DNA from: Paenibacillus oralis
Lineage (GTDB): Bacteria; Bacillota; Bacilli; Paenibacillales; Paenibacillaceae
Assembly (NCBI RefSeq): GCF_003863965.1
Contig: NZ_RRCN01000001.1
Location: 6,817,071 to 6,881,070, forward strand
Direction of reading: 5' to 3'
Length of the DNA: 64,000 bases
A program made the translations under genes and the position numbers. Shown here one piece after another: positions 15,075 through 23,278 of this stretch; position 1 is the stretch's first letter; each line of letters begins with the position of its first letter. Below the pieces are notes generated by a model. It saw only the letters and a list, made by a program, of their open reading frames with translations. It was not told the origin of the DNA and did not search any database.

Positions 15075-16027
15075 GACAATCGGGCCCCGTTCTCAACTTT
15101 CGCAAGACCTCCCGCCCACCGAATCCGCTCTTTAAGCGGGACGGGAAGTCCGAGCTTCTGCATTTCGTCATAGATCCATTTCACGTGATAATCGTAGACG
15201 ATTGCCGGCGCCGCTTCGGCTTCCATTCCGGTGTCCGCCTGCCCGGTACGGGTTCGCCCTACCGCCTCGGATTCATCGCCGCCATCCGCCTCCGACAGCT
15301 TCAAGCGATGCTCGTCAATAAGCCGCCGCAAAATAATAAAATGCTCATAAATATGCCGGTACGATTCGATCTCCTCGCCGATCTGGTCCATCGTGCCGCC
15401 CAGATCTTTTTTTAGATGGAACTCGTATTTGCACAGCTGATAATAATTCTCCAGGCTGCTAAGCTGGGAACGAAGGCCCTTTAAATCAGGTTCTTCTCCT
15501 TGCTCGGCCATCTGCTCGAACATTTCGGCCATCCGCTTGGCCAGCGCTTTGCGCGCCTTGTGCAGGCTGACTTCATGCCTGGGCGGAAACACGACGTAAT
15601 TGACGATAACCGCAACGGCGATCCCGATCAGCGTGTCCGTAATCCGGTGAAACCCGTAAGACAGCGGATTTTCGCCCGGTTTTAGATTAAGCATAATGGC
15701 CAGAAAAACGATGCACGCGATTGAAACCGACTTGTTCCATTTCAGCAGGTTGCAAATGTAGATCACGACCATGACCCCGATAGCGCAATAAAAGGCGTTT
15801 CGCGGTTCGAGAAAAGCGAAGCTGGCGCCCACAATCGCGCCGATAAACGTGCCCATCGTCCGATGTTTGCCCGCCTTAAACGAATTGGTCACCGAATTTT
15901 CCATCGAAATAATGGTGGCGATCGCCGCGTAAAAAGGATACTCCAGATGCAGGAGCGTTGACACAATTAAACAGATGAAAATGGCAATCCCCGTCTTCAC
16001 ATTGCGCAATCCGATGATCCATTTCAA
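15071..16027 (-). CDS. FUSC / aromatic acid exporter family membrane protein
   Basis: 318 residues with an N-terminal block of about five to six transmembrane helices (TGIAIFICLIVSTLLHL, YAAIATIISM, TFIGAIVGASFAFLEP, AIGVMVVIYICNLL, VSIACIVFLAIML, IGIAVAVIVNYVVFPPRHE) followed by a long soluble helical domain. This is the ArAE_1 layout (FUSC-like half-size pumps such as Bacillus YqjA). SMENSVTNSFKAGKHRTMGT matches the conserved cytoplasmic loop of the family. It probably exports a small organic acid or similar compound; the substrate is unknown. It converges on the preceding gene, with stop codons sharing CTAG at 15071-15074. Confidence 0.85.
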   Translation of the reverse strand: MKWIIGLRNVKTGIAIFICLIVSTLLHLEYPFYAAIATIISMENSVTNSFKAGKHRTMGTFIGAIVGASFAFLEPRNAFYCAIGVMVVIYICNLLKWNKSVSIACIVFLAIMLNLKPGENPLSYGFHRITDTLIGIAVAVIVNYVVFPPRHEVSLHKARKALAKRMAEMFEQMAEQGEEPDLKGLRSQLSSLENYYQLCKYEFHLKKDLGGTMDQIGEEIESYRHIYEHFIILRRLIDEHRLKLSEADGGDESEAVGRTRTGQADTGMEAEAAPAIVYDYHVKWIYDEMQKLGLPVPLKERIRWAGGLAKVENGARLS

Positions 16028-16404
16028 TCAAATCAACCCCTAGTTAAACTCGACCCGTATTATATAGAATGTCTTATAATGCTTCAACTATAAATCGCAT
16101 GGAAAGTCCACATTTTTTACTCAGCAGCAATTTTAAAAACGGGAACTTTCGTTCGTGTATTGTTTATGTTATAATTATCTGCCTTGAACTAAACAAAACA
16201 CTAAACTTAATTAGGGCTATGGAAGCTTTTTTTAATAATTACATCTTGCTCTTTTGCCGAATGGCATAGTAATATCGAATCAACGTGTCATCACTGCTTA
16301 TATTTATATAAACTTTGTAAATTATCAACTAAATTAACACTTAATACAATCATTGACTCTCAGCGATTATAGAATCACGCCCCTCAGGGCAATGTTAAAA
16401 TCAC
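16028..16404. other. AT-rich intergenic region before the PTS operon
   Basis: Divergent promoter region between the FUSC-like gene and the PRD regulator gene. TATAAT at 16170-16175 is the clearest -10-like hexamer, but I cannot pair it with a good -35. No gene, repeat or terminator is visible. Confidence 0.4.
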
Positions 16405-18396
16405 ATGGAGCAAAATTCCGCAAGAAAGGAGCTGCCTCTTGAAATGAATGCACGTATGGTTTCCATTCTCCAGCATTTGCTCGTTTCCGACGCTCCTGTC
16501 AAAAGCGAGTATCTTGCCAAATTGATTCAAGTCACTTCACGAACGATTCGCAGCGACATTCGGGAGCTGGATGATTTCCTGAACAAGCACGGGGCGACCA
16601 TTGAACCTGTACGGTCAAGGGGATATGCGCTCAAAATCACGGATGACCGTGCTTTTCGCGATCTGCTGCAGCAGCTGTTCATCGTAAATGAACCCAATGA
16701 TCCCGCCTCTCCCGAATACCGTCAATTGTATGTGATCAGACGGCTCCTGATTGCGGATAATTTTTTAAAATTAGAGGATTTGGCCGATGAGCTTTATGTC
16801 AGCAGGTCTACCTTGAATAACGATTTCAAAGAGGTAAAGCGAATCCTGCAAGCTTACGGAATTACAATAGAGACGCGCCCCAATTACGGCATCAGGCTCA
16901 AAGGCGATGAAATGCGGTTGCGCTTCTGCATGTCCGAATTTATCATCAATCGTTCAAGCGACGAGCAAATCGGCCGTTTGGAGAACGCGCCGCGCATACT
17001 CGCGCCCGGAGAGATGACCCTGATTCGCGGAATCATTCTGGAACAGATTCAAAAGTTTGGCGTAAACCTTTCCGACGTGGCCTTCAACAATCTGGTCATT
17101 CATATGGCGATCGCCTGCAAACGAATCCGCGACGGCAATCAGGTAGCCATGCCTTCGGCGGAAATCGCGGATATTCGCGGCAGCGAGGAATTTAAAGCCG
17201 CGGAGCAAATCGCGGTACTGATCGGGGAAGAACTGGGTATGGTTTTTCCGGAAGCCGAGGTCGCTTATATCTCCTTGCATCTGTCAGGAAATAAATGGCT
17301 CGCGGGGGTCAAAGATCAGCGAACCGAAAGCATGACGCCGGAAAAACTGCTGGACGCGCGAATATACGAGCTTGGCAAAAGCATTCTTGCCGAGATCGAC
17401 AGGGACTTGAATTTAAACATCAGCCATGATTCCGAGCTGTTAATGGGCATTTGCCTTCATCTGAAGCCGGCGCTAAATCGGGTGAAGTACGGGATGAACA
17501 TTCGCAATCCGCTGCTGGACCATGTGAAAGCCAATTATCCGCTGGCCTTTCAAGCCGGAGTCATTGCCGCCAAGCTGATTGAAAGCAAACTGAATATTTC
17601 GATTCCGGAAGCGGAAATGGGGTATTTAGCGATTCATGTCGGAGCCGCCATAGAACGGCAGCGAATGACTTCCCGGCCCAAACGCTGCCTCGTTGTCTGC
17701 ACTTCCGGAGTCGGCAGTGCGCGCCTGCTTCAATATAAGCTGCAAAGCACGTTTGGGGCTCGGCTTGAAGTGGCGGAAACGACCCCGTACTATAAGCTTT
17801 CGCAGATTCCGCTGCAAGAAATCGATTTTGTCGTCAGCACCGTGCCGATTCCCCAGACTCTGCCCGTTCCGGTCGTCGTGGTGCAAACCTTGCTCGGCAC
17901 AGGCGATATGGATAAGATCGAAGCTCTGCTCAGCGGCAAAGGAGAGCACCCGCTTCGTTATATTCGCGAAGACCTTGTTTTTCTGAAACAAAGTTTTACA
18001 AGCAAGGAAGAGGTTATCTCTTTTCTTGGCAAGCGTATGCATGCCGCCGGCTTGATCCGTTCCGCCGAGGGTTTCATTGGACTTGTCCTGGAACGTGAAC
18101 ATGCCGCGCCCACCGCTTATGGAAATTTAGTGGCGATCCCCCATCCGCTCATCCCGCAAAGCGACGGTACCGTTTGGGCGGTTTGCACGCTGGGGCAGCC
18201 CATTGACTGGGCCGGCAAACCCGTGCAGTTCGTCTGCTTGCTCAGCATAGACAAGAACGGCGAGGAACCTCCGACCACCATGTACGACCACCTGATGAGG
18301 ATCGTGGATCATGCGGAAATCGTCCAGCAGATGTTAGGCTGCGAAACCTATGATGAATTTGCCCGCATTCTGATTAGAGCAGCCGATTTCCGCTAG
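16405..18396 (+). CDS. PRD-containing PTS transcriptional activator (LicR/MtlR type)
   Basis: 663 residues in the order HTH_11 (about 15-70, ILQHLLVSDAPVKSEYLAKL, QVTSRTIRSDIREL), a second Mga-like HTH (95-165, LADELYVSRSTLNNDFKEV), two PTS regulation domains (about 190-410, with the phosphorylatable histidines in NLVIHMAIACKRI, ISLHLSGN, GICLHLKPALNR and AIHVGAAIER), an EIIB-like domain with Cys in CLVVCTSGVGSARLLQ, and a C-terminal EIIA domain with His in VAIPHPLIPQ. Phosphorylation by HPr and by the cognate EIIB turns such activators on or off. It sits directly before the lactose/cellobiose-type EIIA, EIIB and EIIC genes and very likely controls them. An ATG at 16444 with AAAGGAG upstream is an alternative start. 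Confidence 0.93.
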   Translation: MEQNSARKELPLEMNARMVSILQHLLVSDAPVKSEYLAKLIQVTSRTIRSDIRELDDFLNKHGATIEPVRSRGYALKITDDRAFRDLLQQLFIVNEPNDPASPEYRQLYVIRRLLIADNFLKLEDLADELYVSRSTLNNDFKEVKRILQAYGITIETRPNYGIRLKGDEMRLRFCMSEFIINRSSDEQIGRLENAPRILAPGEMTLIRGIILEQIQKFGVNLSDVAFNNLVIHMAIACKRIRDGNQVAMPSAEIADIRGSEEFKAAEQIAVLIGEELGMVFPEAEVAYISLHLSGNKWLAGVKDQRTESMTPEKLLDARIYELGKSILAEIDRDLNLNISHDSELLMGICLHLKPALNRVKYGMNIRNPLLDHVKANYPLAFQAGVIAAKLIESKLNISIPEAEMGYLAIHVGAAIERQRMTSRPKRCLVVCTSGVGSARLLQYKLQSTFGARLEVAETTPYYKLSQIPLQEIDFVVSTVPIPQTLPVPVVVVQTLLGTGDMDKIEALLSGKGEHPLRYIREDLVFLKQSFTSKEEVISFLGKRMHAAGLIRSAEGFIGLVLEREHAAPTAYGNLVAIPHPLIPQSDGTVWAVCTLGQPIDWAGKPVQFVCLLSIDKNGEEPPTTMYDHLMRIVDHAEIVQQMLGCETYDEFARILIRAADFR

Positions 18397-18426
18397 CAGC
18401 GGAAAAGGAATGCATACAGAAGTGTA

Positions 18427-18441
18427 ATGAAATCGTATACA
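18427..18441 (+). promoter_or_regulatory. CcpA cre site
   Basis: ATGAAATCGTATACA fits WTGNAANCGNWNNCW at every position. It lies 45 bases before the EIIA start, between the regulator and the PTS genes, so carbon catabolite repression of EIIA-EIIB-EIIC is likely. Confidence 0.65.
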
Positions 18442-18485
18442 CTAAGTTTGCAAGAGACAGAGAGATTATATACGAGGTGATAGCA

Positions 18486-18800
18486 GTGGATGAGTATCAA
18501 GAAATCATAATGGAGATCATTACAAATTCAGGTGTCGCCAAAAGCAAGGCGATGGAAGCCATCCTTCTCGCCCAAAAAGGGCAAACTGAGCGAGCTCAAG
18601 CCTGTCTTCAAGAAGGCAAAGACGAACTGGTTAAAGCGCATAGGGCGCAAACCCGTTTAATCCAGTCGGAAGCAGGCGGAACCGCCCATGAAGTTACACT
18701 GCTGATGGTGCATGCCCAGGATCATCTAATGTCGGCGATCACGACGCGGGATTTGGCCGAACATATCGTGGAGCTTTACAACAGACTAAATCACCTGTAA
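18486..18800 (+). CDS. PTS lactose/cellobiose-family EIIA
   Basis: 104 residues forming the three-helix bundle of the LacF/CelC family: QEIIMEIITNSGVAKSKAMEA, AQACLQEGKDELVKAHRAQTR, VTLLMVHAQDHLMSA. The active-site histidine is in VHAQDHLM. It takes phosphate from HPr and passes it to EIIB encoded next. GTG at 18486 is preferred, with GAGGTGAT just upstream; a longer frame opens with GTG at 18477 inside that site. Confidence 0.94.
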   Translation: MDEYQEIIMEIITNSGVAKSKAMEAILLAQKGQTERAQACLQEGKDELVKAHRAQTRLIQSEAGGTAHEVTLLMVHAQDHLMSAITTRDLAEHIVELYNRLNHL

Positions 18801-18814
18801 GAGGAGGACAAACA

Positions 18815-19114
18815 ATGAAACAAATTACGTTGGTTTGTGCGGCAGGAATGTCGACCAGTATGCTTGTGCAGAAAATGAAGAAGTCCGCGGAGGCGCAAAA
18901 ACTTGAAGTTGAAATCAGAGCTACTTCCGAAAGTTCTTTTAAAGAGTACGCGGATAAGACGGACGTGCTATTGATCGGGCCGCAGGTCGGTTACCTGGAA
19001 GGCGACTTCAAAGCAAAATATGAACCTCAAGGCATCAAAGTGAGCGTTATTAATACGATGGACTACGGGATGATGAACGGAGAAAAAGTACTTGCCGACG
19101 CATTGGCCCTTTAA
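18815..19114 (+). CDS. PTS lactose/cellobiose-family EIIB
   Basis: 99 residues, starting MKQITLVCAAGMSTSMLVQK. The cysteine in VCAAGMSTS is the phosphorylation site of the CelA/LicB family, and LLIGPQVGYLEGDFKA is the conserved second motif. GAGGAGG lies well placed before the ATG, 14 bases after the EIIA stop. It phosphorylates the incoming sugar on EIIC. Confidence 0.95.
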   Translation: MKQITLVCAAGMSTSMLVQKMKKSAEAQKLEVEIRATSESSFKEYADKTDVLLIGPQVGYLEGDFKAKYEPQGIKVSVINTMDYGMMNGEKVLADALAL

Positions 19115-19191
19115 GTTTCAGCGCTTAATCCATACAAATGGAAGCGTTCTCTAGCATCTCACTATGAAGCCTGGAGCAGGAGTTGAAAATA

Positions 19192-20490
19192 ATGAACAAT
19201 CAACCAAAGTTCTCGCACAAATTGCAAAGAGCGGCCGGGAAAATTCAGCAAAACCGTTATATGAGCGCCATTTCCAACGGGCTGATGTCCACCCTTCCCT
19301 TCTTGATCATCGGCGCCTTCGCCACGCTTTTCTCCGCGCTGGCGTGGGAGCCCTATCAGAACTTCATCGCGCCGGTGAAGGGCATTATCGGCCTGGCCTC
19401 AACGATGACGACCGGGATTATCGCAGTGTACGCGGTGTTCTTCATCGCTTACAGACTGGCTCAAGCTTTCGACAAGGACCCGCTGCTTCCCGCGGCTACC
19501 GCCTTGCTTTCGTTTTTAATCGTTACCCCCGTTCAGACTTTTGATACGGTACGGGCGCTGCCGATGCAATGGCTGGGGGCGCAGGGTTTATTCGTCGCCA
19601 TGATCGTCGGCCTGCTCGCCTCGCGCCTGTACATCTGGATTGTCGACCGCAATTGGACGATCAAAATGCCCGACAGCGTTCCGCCAACCGTGGTTAAAAC
19701 CTTTTCCGGACTGATTCCCGCCATTCTGGTGGCTCTATTATTCGTCATTGTGGCCGGCGTGTTCATGCAAACTTCCTTCGGCACGGTCCATGACTTTATC
19801 TACACGTATCTGCAGGTGCCGCTGGAAGGACTCGGCGGATCGCTGGGGGCTTTGATCGCCGCGGTGCTGATTATGCAGGCGTTGTGGATGTTCGGTATCC
19901 ATGGGGCCATCGTTATCCTGGCGATCGTAAAACCGATTTGGATGAGCCTGGATTTGGCCAACCTGGAGGCGTTTCAAGCCGGGGCTCCGCTGCCGAACAT
20001 TATCGGCGTGGCTTTCTGGTCCATCTTCTGCAACTACGCGCCGATGCTTGGGTTTGCCCTGCTGCTGGTGTTTATGGCCAAAAGCAAACAGCTGCGCACC
20101 ATCGGTAAGCTTGGCCTTCCGGGCACCTTCTTCTCGATTCACGAACCGCTGATCTTCGGGATACCGGTCGTATTGAATCCGATACTGGCCATTCCGTTTG
20201 TCGCAGCTCCTCTTGTGTGCGCGGTGCTTGGATATGTGGCCACCACGATCGGCTTGCTGCCGGCGCCAATCGGAATTTATCCGCCGTTTGGCACACCGAT
20301 TGTTGCGCTTGGTTTTATTGAGGGCAGCTGGAAATTGGCCGCGGCGCAGCTGGTGCTGATTCCGATTTGCATGCTGATCTACTATCCGTTCTTCCGGGCG
20401 CTGGACAAACAGCTCCTGAATAAAGAACGCGAAGCTGAGGAAAAGAATGAGGGTGCCGACGTGGCCTCGGTAAGTCCGGTTACCCCATAA
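19192..20490 (+). CDS. PTS lactose/cellobiose-family EIIC permease
   Basis: 432 residues and about ten transmembrane helices. Family marks are RYMSAISNGLMSTLPFLIIG near the N-terminus, WMFGIHGAIVILAIVKPIW in the middle and FSIHEPLIFGIPVVLNP near residue 310, the substrate-binding loop of cellobiose-type EIIC. The start at 19192 has AGGAG at the right spacing; a TTG at 19183 could extend it. It translocates a beta-disaccharide or chitobiose-like sugar while EIIB phosphorylates it. The sugar cannot be read from the sequence. Confidence 0.93.
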   Translation: MNNQPKFSHKLQRAAGKIQQNRYMSAISNGLMSTLPFLIIGAFATLFSALAWEPYQNFIAPVKGIIGLASTMTTGIIAVYAVFFIAYRLAQAFDKDPLLPAATALLSFLIVTPVQTFDTVRALPMQWLGAQGLFVAMIVGLLASRLYIWIVDRNWTIKMPDSVPPTVVKTFSGLIPAILVALLFVIVAGVFMQTSFGTVHDFIYTYLQVPLEGLGGSLGALIAAVLIMQALWMFGIHGAIVILAIVKPIWMSLDLANLEAFQAGAPLPNIIGVAFWSIFCNYAPMLGFALLLVFMAKSKQLRTIGKLGLPGTFFSIHEPLIFGIPVVLNPILAIPFVAAPLVCAVLGYVATTIGLLPAPIGIYPPFGTPIVALGFIEGSWKLAAAQLVLIPICMLIYYPFFRALDKQLLNKEREAEEKNEGADVASVSPVTP

Positions 20491-20505
20491 TAGGATTATA
20501 AAACG

Positions 20506-20541
20506 AAAAACGGCGGGCGACTTTAATCATCCGCCGTTTTT
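20506..20541 (+). terminator. Rho-independent terminator after EIIC
   Basis: AAAAACGGCGG (20506-20516) pairs with CCGCCGTTTTT (20531-20541). It lies between EIIC and the DUF4038 gene, so the latter may be read at a lower level or from read-through. Confidence 0.85.
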
Positions 20542-20570
20542 CGCCATTACGATAGCTGGAGTGAAACCCT

Positions 20571-21851
20571 ATGATCAAACTTGGAATATCCGAAAACAAA
20601 CGTTATTTCGTTAATGGAGAAGCACCGTTTTTCTATTTGGCCGATACCGTCTGGAGCGCATTTACCAATATCACCCTGGAGGAATGGGCCTACTATCTGG
20701 ATTACCGCAAACAGCAGGGCTTTAATGTACTGCAGATTAATTTGCTGCGGCAATGGGATGCCAGCGGCAGCGAGCTAAAGTTTGAGCCTTTCGCCAGCGA
20801 TGCGGACGGAAGTTATAACTTTTTTGAATTAAACGAGTCCTATTTCGACAGGGCGGAAACGATGGTGCAAGTGGCCGTAGAAAAAGGTTTTGTCCCCGCG
20901 CTTGTCCTGTTATGGTGCAATTATATTCCGGACACCTGGGCTTCCAAGCTTCGTGAAGAGAAAAAAATGCCCCTGGAAGCAGTGGAGCCCTACGTCCGTT
21001 ATGCGGCCAACCGGTTTTCCAAATATCACCCGATCTATGTGGTCAGCGGCGATACCGATTTTCCTTCCGAACGCGCCAAGCAATATTACTTAACTGCGCT
21101 GCGGACCGTGAAACAGCATAGTCCGCAGTGTTTGACCACCCTGCATATCCAAGGCAGGCTGGCGATGCTGCCCGATGAATTCTCCGTAAGTCCCGATCTC
21201 GATTTCTATATGTTCCAGTCCGGCCATAACTCGCAATTTCAAGCTACGGCGTATACGCTGGCGCTGGAGTTTTACAATAAGCCTGATACCCGGCCGGCGA
21301 TCAATTCCGAACCGTGTTATGAGCAGATGGGCTACAGCCGGCGGGTTTATGGCCGCTTTACCCGGGCCGATGTCCGCAAAGCGGCCTGGCAAAGCCTTCT
21401 TTCCGGGGCCGGAGCGGGAGTGACTTACGGGGCGCACGGGATTTGGAGCTGGCATCAGAAAGGCCAGCGCTTCGGCGTGACCGGCGAAGGTTTCGACAGC
21501 CCTTACGATTGGCGGTCCGCGCTCAAATTTGAAGGCGCCTGGGATTACGGGTTTGCCAAACGGCTGTTTGAGCTATACGGCCTGACCGATTTACGCCCTT
21601 GGAACATTATCCTGAAGAACACGGAGGAGATTCGCGCGGCCGCCACCGCCGACTTCAGCAAGGTGGCCGTTTATGTGCCGGTCAACACCGTACTGAAACT
21701 GGATGCGGACCTCAGCGATTACGAATTTACGCTTATTGACCTGGAACACCGGCGTTTCGCGGTCCCTCAGGTTACCGTCCGGGAGAACACCACTATGATT
21801 GAAATGCACGATTTTGAAGCGGATGTTCTGTTGATTGGCAGCAAGAAATGA
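20571..21851 (+). CDS. DUF4038-family putative glycoside hydrolase
   Basis: 426 residues, no signal peptide, hence cytosolic. The N-terminus (RYFVNGEAPFFYLADTVWSA) and EWAYYLDYRKQQGFNVLQIN are typical of the DUF4038 (GH140-like, apiosidase-like) TIM barrel. Further barrel strands are VPALVLLWCNYIP, YHPIYVVSGDTDF, LDFYMFQSGH and RPAINSEPCYEQMG; the Asp in GDTDF and Glu in NSEPCYE are plausible catalytic acids. A small C-terminal domain ends the protein, as usual. Placed right after EIIC, it most likely cleaves the phosphorylated sugar imported by the PTS. No 6-phospho-beta-glucosidase of the usual GH1 or GH4 kind is present, which makes this role the natural inference. Confidence 0.85.
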   Translation: MIKLGISENKRYFVNGEAPFFYLADTVWSAFTNITLEEWAYYLDYRKQQGFNVLQINLLRQWDASGSELKFEPFASDADGSYNFFELNESYFDRAETMVQVAVEKGFVPALVLLWCNYIPDTWASKLREEKKMPLEAVEPYVRYAANRFSKYHPIYVVSGDTDFPSERAKQYYLTALRTVKQHSPQCLTTLHIQGRLAMLPDEFSVSPDLDFYMFQSGHNSQFQATAYTLALEFYNKPDTRPAINSEPCYEQMGYSRRVYGRFTRADVRKAAWQSLLSGAGAGVTYGAHGIWSWHQKGQRFGVTGEGFDSPYDWRSALKFEGAWDYGFAKRLFELYGLTDLRPWNIILKNTEEIRAAATADFSKVAVYVPVNTVLKLDADLSDYEFTLIDLEHRRFAVPQVTVRENTTMIEMHDFEADVLLIGSKK

Positions 21852-21948
21852 TTTTGTTTCACAATGAATGTTTGTTTCACAATGAATGATTGTTATTTTG
21901 TGGATAATCATGTATATTGTGAAATATAGTAAATTGCATATGGATCGA

Positions 21949-22034
21949 CACTAGGGGTGCCACAAGGCTGAGACGAATGTAAATTCGGACCCTTTGAACC
22001 TGAACTGGTTAATACCTGCGTAGGGAAGTGGAGA
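21949..22034 (+). promoter_or_regulatory. TPP riboswitch (THI element)
   Basis: All conserved TPP-aptamer segments are present in order: GGGGTGCC, GGCTGAGAC, GACCCTTTGAACCTGA, CTGGTTAATACC and GCGTAGGGAAGTGG. It is followed by an intrinsic terminator at 22088-22116. It senses thiamine pyrophosphate and should shut off the thiazole operon. Confidence 0.97.
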
Positions 22035-22087
22035 GTTAAGAACGGATTTATGCCTGTCATGGCTTATTTTTCCGTTATTGTTCTTAG

Positions 22088-22116
22088 CCGCCCTCCTTCA
22101 GGAGGGCGGTTTTTTT
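22088..22116 (+). terminator. Riboswitch expression-platform terminator
   Basis: CCGCCCTCC (22088-22096), loop TTCA, GGAGGGCGG (22101-22109), then seven T. It lies 54 bases after the TPP aptamer. Confidence 0.92.
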
Positions 22117-22121
22117 AAATA

Positions 22122-22311
22122 GAGGAACTTTAGGGTCTTATTTTCCGAATTTGACCCTGTTCACCACCATAGGGGAATTTTTGGGTCTTATTTTTCGATG
22201 AACACGTCGAAAGGCGGCCTTTCGCCACTAAATCGTGAAAATAGCTCCATAAAATTCCCCTATTGCACGCAACATGGGGATATCGGCTGAAATAGCGCCC
22301 TTTTTTCCTTT
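22122..22311 (-). repeat. Dispersed intergenic repeat, copy C (inverted)
   Basis: Read on the minus strand it follows copies A (11507) and B (28083): on the plus strand AATAGAGGAACTTTAGGGTC, AATAGCTCCATAAAATTCCC and GCTGAAATAGCGCCCTTTTT match the reverse complement of copy B in the same order. It sits between the TPP riboswitch terminator and tenI. Confidence 0.65.
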
Positions 22312-22422
22312 ATGCTGTCACCCGAGATTTTCAATAGACTAATTTTGCCGTTTTCTCAAGTCTTCACTCGCATCATGCTAACGTTATTTCCAGAATCGTC
22401 TACTAGGAGTGATATCCGCCTG

Positions 22423-23064
22423 ATGAACCGTTTCCCATCCTATGCTGCGCCTGAACTTCATTTTATATCGACCGCTGGAATCCGTATCCATGAAATGCTG
22501 AGGGTGTCGGCGGCTGTTCTTCCTTATGTCGATTACATTCATTTACGCGATAAACAGCTTTCGGCCAAAAAGCAGTTTGAGATGGTAAAGCTGATGTGCC
22601 AAGCGGGGGTGCCGCTGGAAAAAATCGTCATCAACGACCGGCTGGACGTTGCGCTGGCCGCGGGCGCGGCAAATATTCAACTGGCGGGCCACAGTCTTCC
22701 GGCGGCTTCCGCACGCTCTCTTGCCCAAGGAATGCGAATGGGATGTTCCGTTCATTCCGCCGAAGAAGCGGCCCTGGCCGCGAGCGAAGGAGCGGATTAC
22801 TGTCTTTTTGGCCATGTCTATGATTCGTCCAGCAAACCCGGCCTTCCCGGGCGCGGGCTTAACATGCTGGCGGAGGCCTGCGCTCGCTGCCCTGTTCCGG
22901 TCATTGCCATCGGAGGAATACGGCCGGATAACGCGGGGGATGTCATCCTTAGCGGCGCACAAGGGATTGCTGTTCTGTCCGGCCTCTACTCTTCCGCGGA
23001 CCCGGCGGCGGAGGCCCAAGCATATCGCGACGCCATCCATGCCGCGTGGCTTGAGAGGAGGTGA
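22423..23064 (+). CDS. tenI: Thiazole tautomerase TenI (ThiE-like)
   Basis: 213 residues, a small TIM barrel of the ThiE/TenI family: VDYIHLRDKQLSAKKQFEM, EKIVINDRLDVALAAGAANI, MGCSVHSAEEAALAASEGA, ADYCLFGHVYDSSSKPGLPG, VIAIGGIRPDNA. The phrase FGHVY...KPGLPGRGL resembles TenI, whose histidine in that loop serves thiazole tautomerisation, more than ThiE, which has a Ser/Thr-rich pyrophosphate loop there. Position before thiS-thiG supports this. The start at 22423 follows AGGAG by 13 bases; a longer frame to 22312 lies in repeat sequence. The gene's stop overlaps the ribosome binding site of thiS. Confidence 0.85.
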   Translation: MNRFPSYAAPELHFISTAGIRIHEMLRVSAAVLPYVDYIHLRDKQLSAKKQFEMVKLMCQAGVPLEKIVINDRLDVALAAGAANIQLAGHSLPAASARSLAQGMRMGCSVHSAEEAALAASEGADYCLFGHVYDSSSKPGLPGRGLNMLAEACARCPVPVIAIGGIRPDNAGDVILSGAQGIAVLSGLYSSADPAAEAQAYRDAIHAAWLERR

Positions 23065-23069
23065 AGACG

Positions 23070-23273
23070 TTGCAGGTACATCTAAATGGTAGGGACACCA
23101 TGCTGAGAGAAGATTGCGTTACGGTGGATGATTTATTAACTGACAGCCCGTGGAATAGGGAAAGAATTTTGGTTGAGCTGAATGGGACGGTTGTCCGAAA
23201 AGAGGCGTACCCCAGTACCCGGCTGTCCGAGGGGGATCGCATTGAACTTGTACATTTTGTAGGGGGAGGCTGA
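23070..23273 (+). CDS. thiS: Sulfur carrier protein ThiS
   Basis: 67 residues with the ubiquitin-like fold: QVHLNGRD, VDDLLTD, ILVELNGTVVRKEAY, GDRIELVHFVGGG. The C-terminal Gly-Gly is present (here three Gly), where sulfur is carried as thiocarboxylate for thiazole formation by ThiG. I take a TTG start at 23070 because AGGAGG at 23056-23061 lies eight bases upstream; a GTG at 23061 overlaps that site. Confidence 0.92.
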   Translation: MQVHLNGRDTMLREDCVTVDDLLTDSPWNRERILVELNGTVVRKEAYPSTRLSEGDRIELVHFVGGG

Positions 23274-23278
23274 TAAGC

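Noticed and set aside
16069..16269. 66-codon ORF in the gap before the PRD regulator
   Set aside because: No ribosome binding site, atypical composition and no terminator; probably chance in AT-rich DNA.
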